Source of the DNA: Owenia fusiformis
Lineage: Eukaryota; Annelida; Polychaeta; Sabellida; Oweniidae
DNA: 64,000 nucleotides
Reading direction: 5' to 3'
Assembly (NCBI GenBank): GCA_903813345.2
Contig: CAIIXF020000011.1
Location: 4,304,571-4,368,570, forward strand
Below are positions 13,217 through 25,366 of the stretch, one piece after another. A program made the translations under genes and the position numbers. The notes under the pieces are model-generated. The model saw nothing but the letters and a program-made list of their open reading frames with translations, was not told where the DNA came from and did not search any database. Numbering within the stretch: the stretch's first letter is position 1; every line of letters starts with the position of its first letter.

Positions 13217-15805
13217 TCTCGTCTTCATTACTTTAACTTTATTCTCAAATTCTCCACCAGACAAACGATTTGATTAGTACCCTTTAAGCTAAAGCATCCC
13301 AGAATTGACAATCACATAAAATCACGCAACTGTCAGCTTGGAATATCTCAACACCGTCTCGAGTGATGTTTTAAACTTCACTTGACATTTTAAATAGTCT
13401 TAGAAGCACTATGTTACTGTCACGAGGGTGCTTATGGGGTTTATATTTAAATGGCAGGATGTAGTTCGCATCTGTATGAATCGATTCTTCTCTTTTAGTG
13501 CATTGATAATGGTCGGAAACAATATTCTTTGGAAGTAAAATGTTGTGTCGGATTTTATAAGCTTCCTCTGTATGAATAAGTCTACACTTAGAGCTATATG
13601 GTTGTTTATTCTAGCGCAAGTTGAAATTATTTTCTGCTCTTGCTCGGTAAAAGCTGTCAACGTGTAGGATTTAGTTGTCAATATGAGTTCTTCTCATTTA
13701 CTCGCCTATAAATGTTCTATACTACGAGTATCCAAACAGGTGCCTGTTAGTCAGAGCTGATTTTCTATCCGGTACGGTGTCTGCCAAAAAAAACAACTAC
13801 TGCAAAGTGTTCCTACTATGTGCTCTACACTGGACTATGCTTCACTTTCAAGGCAACAGAGGCTTTCACTTAGAAAATTAAGATTTTAACAAATATTTAT
13901 TAATGACTCAACATGAGGATATACACTGTTGACTTAAAATGGGGATATCATCATATTCCAAAGCCATCATAGATATTAATTTGGGTAAAGTTGTTGTCAC
14001 CCTGTACCTTTTACACATATTATCGCATTATCTTCTTTCAAGCTTTGGACTGTGTTTTTATTACTCAAAATGTAGTGACACCAAAGCTTTGCGCCATACA
14101 GATTTTTTACTTTTGCAGATGTTTGCACCCTGTTCGGATCTCTTTTTAACATTTTCCAAATTATATATTCTCTCATTAACCAAAAGTATCTAAGTTTCAT
14201 CAAAATCAATTTTTATCATGTAATGCAGTTAAGTGGTAAAGACTAAAGAGTAAAAAAAAATTAAAAAGTTGCCTTTAGAAGACTACCTTGTCTAACCCCA
14301 TTTTAGAGGCAAAAGCCCCTGTTGCAGTCAAAATGAAATATATTTTCTTTTTTATTGGAAATCAGAACTTTAGTAATCGAGATTTTCATTCGACGAGATT
14401 ATGACTAATATCTTTGAGTGATACACCATGAAAACGAACGACAAAATGTTCGTCTTGTTAGAATCATATAAATCTTCAATCTTGTCGTTGTGGATGGCTA
14501 AAGCCAGAGCTAATCTTATAATGGTTCTGTATTTTTATTGATATGTATTATCCACTTATAGAGTTTTCCATGTGGTGTTAGTGGATAGAAGTATTCGATT
14601 TCTGGAGATTTCTGATTCAGAAGTAATTAATTAACCGGCAGCAAATTAAATTCTTGATAACATCCGGATATTGATTCATTTGAACTATTTTACAAATAAC
14701 GTAATACGGGAATTCCAGGTACAAATCGCCAATATATATAACTTATTTTTTTCATTTTTAACTAATAGATATTTAGATACTAATATCTTCAAAACTCTAT
14801 ATTTCATAAATTGAATCGTTTTGTCTTAAATGATATGATTTTGACTAAAAAATGATTTGTATCTAAATGTTATAAAACCTTCTGGTTTCTGGTTTTTGAA
14901 GAAGAAAACAAAAACAATTTTTTTGATAATTATTTTGGGGGAATAAGATTGCACCAATTAAGTGATGAGTGCTGTTCCATTTTCATATGACACAGCCTTC
15001 TATCAAGCGTATAAGTTGGCCCCGACCGCGTAAATATACGTTGACTTATTAATAGTCAACTTGGGAGTACTACTGTGCCCTTGTAAATGACCATGATTAG
15101 AAAATATTGCATGAGACGACATAGCAAGTTAGGACCTACATTGTGCATTATGTCACATCAAGCGCATGAATTCCTCGTCATTTCTTGGTGAAAATTACTT
15201 AGGCGATGCTGTTGATCCGAAACCCTGAATATCGATTTCTTGTTGTTTAATTAATGCAAATGTTCGGCGGTTACATATTATCTATTATAAATTCCGCGAA
15301 AATACTAAATTACTTCACTTGCTTAAGCTGTATCTTCTTCCACTCTAGATCTGGGTACAAAAGTAAAGTTTACTAAAACATAGTCATAATTACGACACTG
15401 TTTTTTTATTTACGACATTATATCGTAAATCTTAACTTGTTTTGTGTGCCCGTAAAATTTTTCATACGTTTGCTTTTGCTTTTGTGTATGTATCTTCATT
15501 TTCTCCTTGATAGGGGGACAGTTTTCCTTGCACTGGTTTTCGCCCTTGTTGTATTTTCTCATTCTTTTTGGGGAGAAACCCCTCTGTGACGGGAAAAACT
15601 CACAATTGCAACGTATATAAAAATATCGTTGTCCGGGACCCTTAATAACTTCACACTGCTAATAACCCGTATGGGATCCCCCAGTAAGAGTTTGTTAGGT
15701 CATTGACCGCCTTTCCGTGGACCCACTTTTCCAAGCATTCAAAATATAATATTAATACCTCTATCATCGCCTCGTGAGAATACAAATTATAAATCAATGC
15801 CTTAC
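13217..15805. other. Gene-free stretch
   Basis: I see no exon with splice support. The ORFs at 13409-13681 (minus), 13939-14193 (plus) and 13997-14209 (minus) have no recognisable domain. Confidence 0.45.
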
Positions 15806-15908
15806 CTTGAGAAGTTGTTGTGGTTACATAAAATGTTGCTATGGTGATGCTAAGGCACAGATTCAGCAATGACGTTGAGAGTGTGTTGCCATAGGAACAG
15901 ACCCGCAT
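15806..15908 (-). CDS. Possible signal-peptide exon of a secreted protein
   Basis: The ATG at 15908 lies directly after a good acceptor (TATTTTCAG|ATG). The reading frame then encodes a short polar start, a hydrophobic stretch (LLNLCLSITIATFYV) and a run of threonines, which resembles a cleavable signal peptide. A strong donor (CTCAAG|GTAAGG) ends the exon at 15806 in phase 1. A phase-1 intron just after the signal peptide is the usual layout of modular extracellular proteins. I could not find following exons at lower coordinates, so the product is unknown, and a coincidental combination of signals cannot be excluded. Confidence 0.35.
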
Positions 15909-18383
15909 CTGAAAATAAACAATACAAATGTTTGATACACTTATACATTTAACAGTATTTTCTAAATATATTATAGTATGGTAAGGTTCAAGTCGACCAT
16001 GGCGAGGTACTTACCAAGTCAGAGGTCAAACCAACTAAAAAATACATAGCATCCTATTATTAGCTCGGTGCGAGCCTTCGCAAATACGAAATGCACATGC
16101 GCGCGCAGCTCATACACGAAACGAAACGCTTTTTAAAGATTCGAACAAAACTATCTCTCACGGTATTGCAAACACAGTAACTTCTAATAGCGTTATTTAA
16201 CAAGTTCAGAATGACACCGAAATTTAAATCGGTATTAAGATTGAACTCAAGTCAAAGACTAAGCAAAGGATACGTTTATTTCTCCCATTGGGCTCATTTA
16301 ACCATTATAACAGTGGAATTCTTGGAAGACATAGGCATCTTACCAAGTTGCAGTAAATGATGATGCTAGTTCGGAAAGCAAATAATTTGATCAATCAATT
16401 GATGTGCCCCCGGGGAATTGCCGGATTCCAAAAAGGTTTCGCATGGTGTATTTTCGTGTGGATCTCGACATTGTATGTCAACATATCCCTTTCCATTGTA
16501 TTAGGCTGTAATATTACACATCAAGGTGCTTGATAAAAGACTATTGTGTCTTTAATTTTCATACATTTTCGCATAGATTGTATCTTTACATTTAGCAGAG
16601 AAAGTTCAGTATTACCAAATGCCGTAAACAGCCTTTGGGGGTTGTGCCACTGAAAATCACGGAACTTAATGTATTAAACTATTAAAATTCAAAACAGTAC
16701 ATTCTGTTTATCTTAAAAGACAAACAACGTTTGCAATTTAGCTCAGATAACATAAACATGAGAAAAAACTTTTTCCATTCGAATTCCTTGCTTATATTTG
16801 CACTTATAATTTGAACAATTGTAACTCCCCTGTGGGTATAAGATATGAATAAAGATGGACGACAGACGGATGGACTGGCTGACTGACAGACGGACAAACT
16901 GGCGGACGGATGGCACCACTATATTCCTACCGAACTTTGTTCATTGGGAAAGTAATTGGCATTTGTCATTGTGACTTTGTTCAGTCGAAATGCGGGTAGC
17001 TAAAGAGTGTTCAAAGCAATAATTCCATTTTCAAATAAAAATAGAATTCTGAGATGTCACAACTAATCTATCGGAAGATTTGAGGGCGTATTGGACATTT
17101 CGCGATATATGAATTGTTAAGGCTGAAACGAAATTAGTTTCGAAGATCAAAATCAAGAAAATTGGAAATCAGTATAATTGCGTTGTATGAATCATTTTAG
17201 CGATAATGTTAGGTGACCCATGCACAAACCACGGTGTTAATTCACAGAGAGAGTGGGACATTCTTTATTTGATAACGTACGATCAATCAGAAAACTCTTT
17301 GAATCCCTACATTCCCGACAGACTGGAATTATTGAAAATTGGCCACAAATACGTTTAACATGTCAAAACTATTCATATCCTTATTTCATATGGAGTTAAA
17401 TGGTCCCAACAGTGCGATGAAAAGCATTAACTTAATTGGGATGAAAATAAAATTTAATCATTTTGTACCATTTCAGACTTTATAGCTAGTCTCGGAGCTT
17501 TTAAGATTAGTTGACTCTCAACCAAGCAAAGCTTGATGAATTAATACGTAGCAATGAATCCAGGAGACACCCTGGTAGTTTTCAGAAAATGTCCTTGCTA
17601 CCACATGCGGGCCAGCTAACTAATATAGCTCATATTTGCTCTTAATAAATGCTAACTATTGTTCAGCTCCCGTTTCTATGGTCACGGATGTAGTTTCAGT
17701 TCAATTAAACATAGCCCCTTGTATCTGCAAATCTGTCAAACGGTCCCGAAATTGTCCATGCGTTCCAAGGTTCCAATTTGATTGATCCAGATGCTTGGCC
17801 ACCCAACAGACCCAATGCTAATGTTTTGGGTTACATACATGGAGCCATCTCGAGGAAATGGTGTACAAGCATCCAATAAAAAGTACTGATGAGCTGAAAC
17901 ATGTATTGCAACTGAAATATGTTGATAGATGGCGCTACCACTTGAAGCTTATTGTTGACGCAGAGGGAGGGGGCATGTTAAGCAATTGTTTAAATAAATA
18001 ATTTAAAATGTTATTAAACAACACTGAAATTCATAAACAATAAGTTTGGTCACACAATGATGCAAATATACAAGCATGCATTCACCTAACACAAAATGAT
18101 ATTCTATGAATAAAAAGTTTACATAATTCCACAGATTTACTGTTTTCTCCCTAAAATCAAGAGACCTTAATAGCAACCCATTCCGTCCCAATAAGTATAA
18201 TATACCTTTACTATTGATTCTATAACATAGTGTTATATACCACAATTGTTTGAAAATATTTAACCTTTAAAATGATATTACATAAGTCAATGTACCATAT
18301 TGAAAATAACTATTTTTATCCTGATTTGGGGTATTGGTTTTTGGCCAACCCCGTATATTTCCTTCTTTTCTGTTACTTTTCTC
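15909..18383. other. Gene-free stretch with a short GACGGACG minisatellite
   Basis: At 16850-16912 there is a short degenerate array of GACGGAYG/GACTG-type units. Otherwise nothing could be recognised. Confidence 0.5.
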
Positions 18384-19500
18384 CTAAATTTCTATCTTTT
18401 AGAAACAGTTATATATCTTGTCATCTTGATTCAAACAATTATGTAAGATAGTCATATGTAACTTTATACACCCATATGAACATTGATATACACTCCCCTC
18501 CATAAGTTTGGCAACCTTTTTTCCCCATTGAACTACGTGTTAAAGCCTCTTTACGTTTGAATTTTTATTTACTTAACCGGCGATGAAATAACTTAAACTA
18601 TTGATGGAAACGTAACTTGACTTTAATTCCAATACCACCAAATTTTCTCAATTTTTTTCCTCAATTACAATAGGTCGAAAATTGATGATAAATTTGATGA
18701 ATTTTTGAAAATCGTCATTCCCATGTAATCCAATGGGAAATGGAGGGTTCGGGGCAAATCAGAAATCAGGATATCTTTTCAGTAAAAGATTCAGCAAAAA
18801 ATATTTTTATATAGAAAATTGAATTGTCTATTCTTTTTTGAACACTAAGTGTTTAGTTTATTTGATGAATATTAAAGTTACAGCGCTTCAAAGTCATTTT
18901 TGAAAAAAAAATTCGCCTCCTGTGTTATTTCAATGGGAGAGGTTTTTTGAAAAACAATTTTGACTTTAAAGCCCTATAACTTTGTTGAACCTGAAGAAAC
19001 ATATAAGTTTTTGTTAAATAAAGTTAGCAAATTCAATTGCCTGCCTAACTCGTATTTTTGCAAGGACTCGGATGGATGGATATTCTGTCATATGACTTGC
19101 GGCAAACCTACCATTTCTCATTGGTTAACATGGGAATGTCGATTTTCAAAAATTCATCAAATTAATCATCAATTTTCGACCTATTTCCATCAATAGTATA
19201 AGTATTTTCATCGCAGATTAAGTAAATAAAAATTCAAAGGTAGAGAGGCTTTAACACGTAGTTCAATTGGGGGAAAAAGGTTGCCACTCTTATGGAGGGG
19301 AGTGTAACTATCTTTCTGTCTTTTAAAAACAGTTTTATATCTTGTCATCTTGATTAATGCAATTATGTAATATAATCATATGTAACTATATACACCCGTG
19401 TGACCATTGATATAACTATTTTTCTATCTTTGAAAAACAGTTTTATATCTTGTCATCTTGATTAATACAATTATGTAATATAAGCATATGAAACTATACA
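18384..19500. repeat. ~110-bp tandem repeat, three copies, split by a foldback insertion
   Basis: The unit contains TTATATCTTGTCATCTTGATT, then AATTATGTAATATA and CCATTGATATAACTAT. Copy 1 spans about 18384-18490, copy 2 about 19305-19413 and copy 3 about 19414-19500. A foldback element (18491-19304) lies at the boundary of copies 1 and 2. The intact junction between copies 2 and 3 (about 19405-19425) preserves the sequence of the empty target site. Confidence 0.8.
18491..19304. mobile_element. Near-complete palindromic foldback element, CACTCCCCTCCATA family, copy 2
   Basis: The element starts CACTCCCCTCCATAAG and ends CTTATGGAGGGGAGTG. It is flanked by TA on each side (18489-18490 and 19305-19306). 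The inverted arms extend for most of its 814 bp; for example, GAACTACGTGTTAAAGCCTC on the left is found in reverse complement near the right end. The interior differs from the copies at 7779 and 22394, so it is a separate subfamily sharing only the termini. The ORF at 18960-19196 lies within an arm and is not a gene. Confidence 0.9.
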
Positions 19501-20996
19501 TCGATCCGTATGGTTGTAAGTTGCTTGTACACTGGGTATTGATATAAATAAAGCTACAATTCAAACTATAAAATTAATAGTATTCATCCACTGCACACAC
19601 ATTTTGAGTGCTTTAGAATGTGTATAATCAATTACCTTTTATATTTTTATATTAACCTAATGATACGTCACATATGGTACGCAAAAACCACGATGGACAA
19701 GGTGTAAAGGAATAGTATGAAGCCCTAAATCAAAAAAAGAATTTCTCAAGCATACAACGAAACAGAGATATACTGGCCATATTTAAAGTACAAATACGAC
19801 AGACTTGCTATTTCTATATGATATCTATACATAGATAGTTGTGTTTATGTTATCCCAGCTAGAACCAAGAAATAAAGATTCGTATTGCCATGGTAACCAT
19901 CCATCATTGCAACAATATACTTCTGTTTCAACCAAAGAATTCTAGAAATGTTTGAAATAGTGTTTAATCAAAACGGAACATGTTTATGCTTAGCTTCAAT
20001 CACGTTTTATTATTTTCCAATCAATTGTTGCAAATTAATAGAAAGAAGTTTTTTTCAAAAACGGTGAAAACTTGTTTAACACTTTATTTTGATAGTTGGA
20101 TACTCAGACACAGTTGTTTAGACAGCTGGTTTTGGCATCTTAGTTAAAACCCAGCCAGAACATCAAAATATTGTGATCGAGATAAGAAAATCATTTAGCA
20201 TTTTCTGTCAATATTATTCGCAAGTCCGGTAATGAATAAATTGATACATAGATTGAACATCGTTCCTTCTATCGTTTTTGTAATATGATGTCAATTTGGC
20301 TAATAAAACGAACACGCCAGGAACTATAAAATAGACTAGAAATTGTTAATTCCAAGGGGTATATTTTCCCAAGTGAGTATCTTAGTTAGGATATCATTTT
20401 TTGTATCCATCTAATCATGGCTATTTTTGTTATATGAAACGGTATTTTCTTGTCTGCTTACGGGCACGAAGCATGAGGGGCAATTTCCCCCCACCCCTAC
20501 CCCAAGAAGAAAATTTACATTGAGAAAATAGTACAGATTTCCTCATTTAAACAATGAAAATTAAATCTTGTGATAATAATATCCCATTTGAACTCTCTTT
20601 TGCCTTGAACCTATCATAAGTTGAACCTGGCTAGACTTGTAATATACACGCATGCTAAAATTGAAATAAAAATCAATGAAAAGGAAGATTCCTTTTTAGA
20701 TGTGTGTTATCTATTCGAATGGAAGATATTTGGTCAGTGGTTTCTCGTATGAGACATTGTCGCAGTCTCTTTCTGTTCGATAAAGATAAACCCTTATGTT
20801 TTGCAGTCATGCAACAGCTTTATATGGGAGGCATATTGCTGATCACAGACTTTTTCATGAAATAGTCATTGTAATTTATCATTGGTTGTTTGATTGTATC
20901 ACGTGATTTACAAGCTGATTTCAACCTTTTTAAAACTATACACCTTTCAAATGGTCTGCTTGTTATAATCTTCCGTACATTTCTGGCAATATATTC
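19501..20996. other. Gene-free stretch
   Basis: No exon, RNA gene or defined repeat recognised. Confidence 0.5.
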
Positions 20997-21047
20997 ATGG
21001 GGAAGAAGAATACCTCATTTAGTCCAAATAAGCCTCGCCTATCAAGT

Positions 21048-21306
21048 ATTTTGGCTCGCCTATTAATTATTTTGGCTCGCCTATTAATTATTTTGGCTCG
21101 CCTATTAATTATTTTGGCTCGCCTATTAATTATTTTGGCTCGCCTATTAATTATTTTGGCTCGCCTATTAATTATTTTGGCTCGCCTATTAATTATTTTG
21201 GCTCGCCTATTTATTATTTTGGCTCGCCTATTAATTATTTTGCCTCGTCTATTAATTATTTTCCTCGCCTATTAATTATTTTGCCTCGCCTATTAATTAT
21301 TTTGCC
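21048..21306. repeat. 21-bp minisatellite (TTGGCTCGCCTATTAATTAT)
   Basis: About 12-13 highly similar copies of a 21-base unit, TTGGCTCGCCTATTAATTAT(T), occur in tandem. Copies at the right end change to TTGCCTCG. Because 21 is divisible by three, the plus strand has an open frame (20997-21275) encoding a heptapeptide repeat (ILARLLI). I regard this as a consequence of the array and not as a gene. Confidence 0.95.
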
Positions 21307-21509
21307 TCAGTACTATAGCTACGCCCCATCTGAGTGTTTCGCCTATTTGTGTTTAATAAGGGATTCCTTTAATCCCACATAAGACTAGAGTGGGAAACGG
21401 CACAATGCGAACAATCTGCTTCTTCCTAATACCAGCTATAATATTATTGGTTTTCTATTTCATTGACTGTGAACTGTTAGTTTCCCTTGAATATCGTAAC
21501 AGCGTGGTT

Positions 21510-22120
21510 CTTCTTTTAATTGCAGTAAACTAACCTTGCATAAAATGACATAGCAGTTCGATCGTAGACTTATTGGAGTAAACTGCAGGCCCGTAGCCAG
21601 GGGGGGTTCGCAGGGTCCCCCCCCCCTGGCCAAAAATTCTTTCAAAATCATGCAGTTTTTCACCATTTTGAGCACTTCTCAAGTGATTTTAGCCATATTT
21701 GGGCCAAAATTGTCAAATGTGAACTCCCCCCTGGAAATTTTTGAAAAATCCTGGCTACGGGCCTGAAACTGCCCATGGTTAAAGACTGCCTTGTTCGTTT
21801 CCTTAAATGAGAGCCTGGTTTGTTGGTTCGTTATGGTATTGCAGTAACCCCCCTTGATTGAATGACAGCCTATTTGTTTACTAAAATGACCATCAAGTTC
21901 GTTATCAAATTGCAGTACTAGACCTTGATTGAATAACAGTCTGATTCGTTTACGACAAAGAAAATCTGACTCGTTATCAAATTGCAGTAAACTTACCCAT
22001 GATTGAATGACATTCTGTTTCGTTCGTTTTCAAATCGCAGTAAATTAACCCTAGATTGAATTGCGGTATGGTTTTCGAATTGCAGTAAACAAGACCTTGA
22101 TTGACCGACAATCTGGATCA
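21510..22120. repeat. Degenerate ~70-80-bp tandem array around ATTGCAGTAAAC
   Basis: Motifs of the type AAATTGCAGTAAAC, CCTTGATTGAATGACAG and TCTGTTTCGTT recur at least six times. The foldback element 21586-21765 is inserted into one unit. Confidence 0.7.
21586..21765. mobile_element. Foldback MITE, CAGGCCCGTAGCC family, copy 2
   Basis: The left end is CAGGCCCGTAGCCAGG and the right end is CCTGGCTACGGGCCTG, a perfect 16-bp inverted repeat. AAACTG flanks it on both sides (21580-21585 and 21766-21771). It sits within a tandem-repeat unit whose uninterrupted sequence (GTAAACTTACCCATG) is visible in a neighbouring copy, which supports real insertion with a 6-bp duplication. No ORF. Confidence 0.85.
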
Positions 22121-22393
22121 CTTATTAAAATGTACATTTAATTTAATGAAAGATTGGTTCTTAATCAAACTCCATGATTTACCATATGAAACCTGTATTG
22201 GCATTCAACCGCATGTGCGGTTTTGAAAGGATTATTCTAGCAACTAAAACGTAATATAGCAAGCAGAAGTTCATTGCAGAAAATAACAGCAAGCATGCAC
22301 TATAACAGCAAGAAGCAAAAATAATCCAGAAATAAAATGTAAAAATTCCGACTGAGCAGGGATAGGTTGTTGTATCATAGCAGCATAGTTTTA

Positions 22394-22907
22394 CACTCTC
22401 CTTCATAAGTTTGGCAACCGAAAGTTGCTTTTTTGAATCATTTAGTAAAGCCTGTTTATGGTTGGCGATCAAGGAGGATTGGCTCCAAGAGTGCAACATC
22501 GATATTCTGTCCCATATATGGGGATGTCGTGCTACAAAATTCGAATTCCAACAGCCGCCATTTTGTTCACTTCAACATTTGATTCGGGAATTTTGGTTTT
22601 ATTCCCCAACGAAACATTGCAAAATTCACAAGAAATGATTGAGATATTGGTTCGAATCTTTTGAATTGTTTATTTTGAATTTATAATAGGTTACAATTTC
22701 AGAAAATAACGACATTTCGGCGTCTTCATTGTTGGAAAATATGACTTTGATTCTGGGAGCCAATCTACCTTGGTTGGCGAGTCAAAAAAAGTTTCGTAAA
22801 TTTTTGAGCTATCGTAATCAATGAAAACAATAACGATTAAGATATTGCCGGGGTTTGATGTGTTGTGCAATGACAGCGCCCAGTTGCGAAACGTATGGAG
22901 GGGAGTG
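22394..22907. mobile_element. TA-flanked foldback MITE, CACTCCCCTCCATA family, copy 3
   Basis: The left end CACTCTCCTTCATAAG and right end CGTATGGAGGGGAGTG are inverted copies. TA flanks both sides (22392-22393 and 22908-22909). The interior is related to the 7779-8289 element. ORFs at 22411-22664 fall inside and are artefacts of the repeat. Confidence 0.85.
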
Positions 22908-22909
22908 TA

Positions 22910-24058
22910 AGAGTATATGAGAAAACTAAATATTGCATTTTATGTATCTGAGGCTCTTGTGTTTATGATCTGTTTAGTGGTTATGGTTAGTTCGAAAGCC
23001 CCTCTGGTTTCATCTCTCTTGTTACTCCTTTAAGAATGTTTTGGTGTTTTTGAATATCAATATTAGACCTTTAACTAGACAAGAGTTGATGTACATGCAC
23101 ATAGCGTCAGTATTTGAAGCATAAGAACATTTCAAGTTCAGATCTAGAATAATTTAGGCTAGTGTCAGTCCGTGTCATATTGATTTTCTAAAAATCACAC
23201 AATTTAAAGAAAATTGAATACCTTTGCATATTCATTATTTTGGAAATGTTCACACTTTTTCATATGGAGGCTTAAATAATTCAATCATTTGATTAGGTTT
23301 CATATCTAAGATCGCAAGTGAACTTTCTTGGGTTAATTGTACACTTTCTTTGCAATTGTGTCAATCAGTGTATCTCAGATTCTGCCTTTGATTGCAAGAT
23401 TATTCATTCTACCTTAATTGACGGTCATTTTTTGTGTATCATCATTTTATGTTTGGGTTAAACAGTTCATGTTAGGGTGGATACAGTGGAACTGATTTTG
23501 ATCAAATTCAATAAGAAAGCCTAATAATTCTTCCCGGGTGAAAAAGGGTAGGAGGTCCTATTAATTTATGGTCCTACTCTCCATTGATTTATATTATAAC
23601 CTCTTTCCATTATTATCTTATACACAATCAGGAAAGGCCTTTAAAAAAGAGACCACGATCCATAATTTCATTTACACCGGGCTTCCTTAAATTACTTCCA
23701 TATGCATTCAAATGTATCTCTAAGATCCCTAGAAAATAAATCGGATGCACTGATAAAAAGACGCTCAAAATTGCTAATAACCCATAATTCATTTATGCCA
23801 AATACCGTATTACCAAATAAGAAATATTGGACCCTCGTGGCTATAATAATCTTAGTTAAGGCAAAGCAATATTAACTTATTATTCAATGGCCATGTTAAG
23901 AAGGAAATAAAGCGTTTGACAATGGAGAATATTTATAGCATATTGGGCCATTTATTTCTTGCCAAGATGGAATGGGTTTGGAGTTGATTTAAAAATGGTT
24001 TGTTGATGTACAGAGCGATCGAGATCATGAAATACAGTTAACGAAGAGGGTAAAAATA
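22910..24058. other. Gene-free stretch with a dispersed repeat
   Basis: Around 23566-23700, the text GGTCCTACTCTCCATTGATT and following bases match 58200-58380 (GGTCCTACTCTCTATTGATC, then an AGGAAAGG block and a final TTACACC). This indicates an old dispersed repeat. No genes are seen. Confidence 0.55.
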
Positions 24059-24329
24059 CAGGGTGGCCATAAAAACGCTTGACAATTAAAATACAAAACC
24101 TGTGTAGAGTGTTAAGAGACTTAATGAAGGCTTTATCTTATCGAGACGGTGGTGAAGAAACAATAGGGAGGTTAAGCTTGCATATAAAATCGAAAATGAA
24201 AACGTGTGACGTATGAGGCGCACATGAATGTGCAATAATTGTCTTCCGCACTTCACATTCCTGATCTATTGATTCATGTACATGCTTTTAAAAATCTCTA
24301 TTTAATATAATGATATGTTTGGAGCAGTC

Positions 24330-24595
24330 GCCTTGACAATGCCCCCCACCCTTGGGTGGGCCCAGAAAATTTAGCCTTAAAAAGTTTAGGGCGAAAAAGG
24401 CCTTAAGGCCCCAAAAGTGGGCCTTACTGTGTCTTTCAGGGCCTTATTTTTTAATTCAAGGAAAAAAATTGAAAAAATGGGCCTCAAAATTTGGGCCCAC
24501 TTTGGTGTTTTAGGGGCCCAAAATGTTTTTATCTGCCCTGGAATTTGGGCCCCCCTTGTTGGTTCCCAGATTCGCCCCTAGGTCAAGTATTCAAT
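24330..24595. repeat. GC-rich island of GGGCC repeats
   Basis: In otherwise AT-rich DNA, this 265-bp stretch is full of GGGCC/GGCCC words in both orientations (for example GGTGGGCCCAGAAAATTTAG and CCCAAAATTTGGGCCC) and can pair extensively with itself. It is probably a small foldback insertion; its ends are unclear. Confidence 0.5.
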
Positions 24596-24939
24596 TAGCT
24601 TCACGTGACGCGTTATGCTGTAAAGAGCAAAAACGAAATTATAACATAACTTTTTGTAAGACTTAGTACAATTATACAATCAAAATAACTTAGAACACAA
24701 ACACCTACGGGCATCACAATATTGACTATACTAAAATTTTAATTGCCATTTATTTAATCGACCTATTAACACGCAATAGTTCTCTATTCACAAGAGAATG
24801 GAAGATTTGACTTTATATTACAATTAATACAATTTTACTAATCGATCTAGAGTGTGTATATTTGACATTCCAGGTAACAAATGTACTGACATTATAGTAC
24901 ATATTTTTAAAAGCATTTTTATTCAATGAATCTCAATCA

Positions 24940-25105
24940 AAGAAAAAAATCAATTAACAAATTGGATTAACATTCTCTTAAAACTATTTTCAATTTAAGA
25001 AAATCAATTGATAATTTGGATTAACATTCTTTTAGAACTATTTTCAATTAAATAAATCAATTGACAATTCGGAATAATATTCCTTTAAAAACTATTCCTA
25101 ATTTT
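24940..25105. repeat. ~65-bp tandem repeat, three degenerate copies
   Basis: The unit contains AAATCAATTGATAATTTGG, ATTAACATTCTTTTAGAAC and TATTTTCAATT, repeated three times with increasing divergence. Confidence 0.75.
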
Positions 25106-25366
25106 AATAATGGATAGAAAACAATGAAGAAGCTAAGTACAGGTACATATAGACTACATGACGAAAAAAACATGACAACAGAAACAGTGAATTCTTACAA
25201 AATAGAATCTAAAAATTACCATACAGCTTTAAGATGTATGCTGTATGACATATGGTTACATCTTATAAAACTCGATTAATTTTTTTACTTCGGGTATGAC
25301 CTGGTCCATCCACTTTATATATATTTTGATGGTGCTGCATTGTTCCATTGCTCATGGGTCACCCTG

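Larger units (their letters stand above)
24059..25366. mobile_element. Possible 1.3-kb element with short CAGGGTGRCC ends
   Basis: CAGGGTGGCC at 24059 and its approximate inverse GGGTCACCCTG at 25366 are each flanked by TA, as in Tc1/mariner elements. The inverted repeat is only about 10 bp and no transposase is visible, so the pairing could be chance. Confidence 0.3.
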
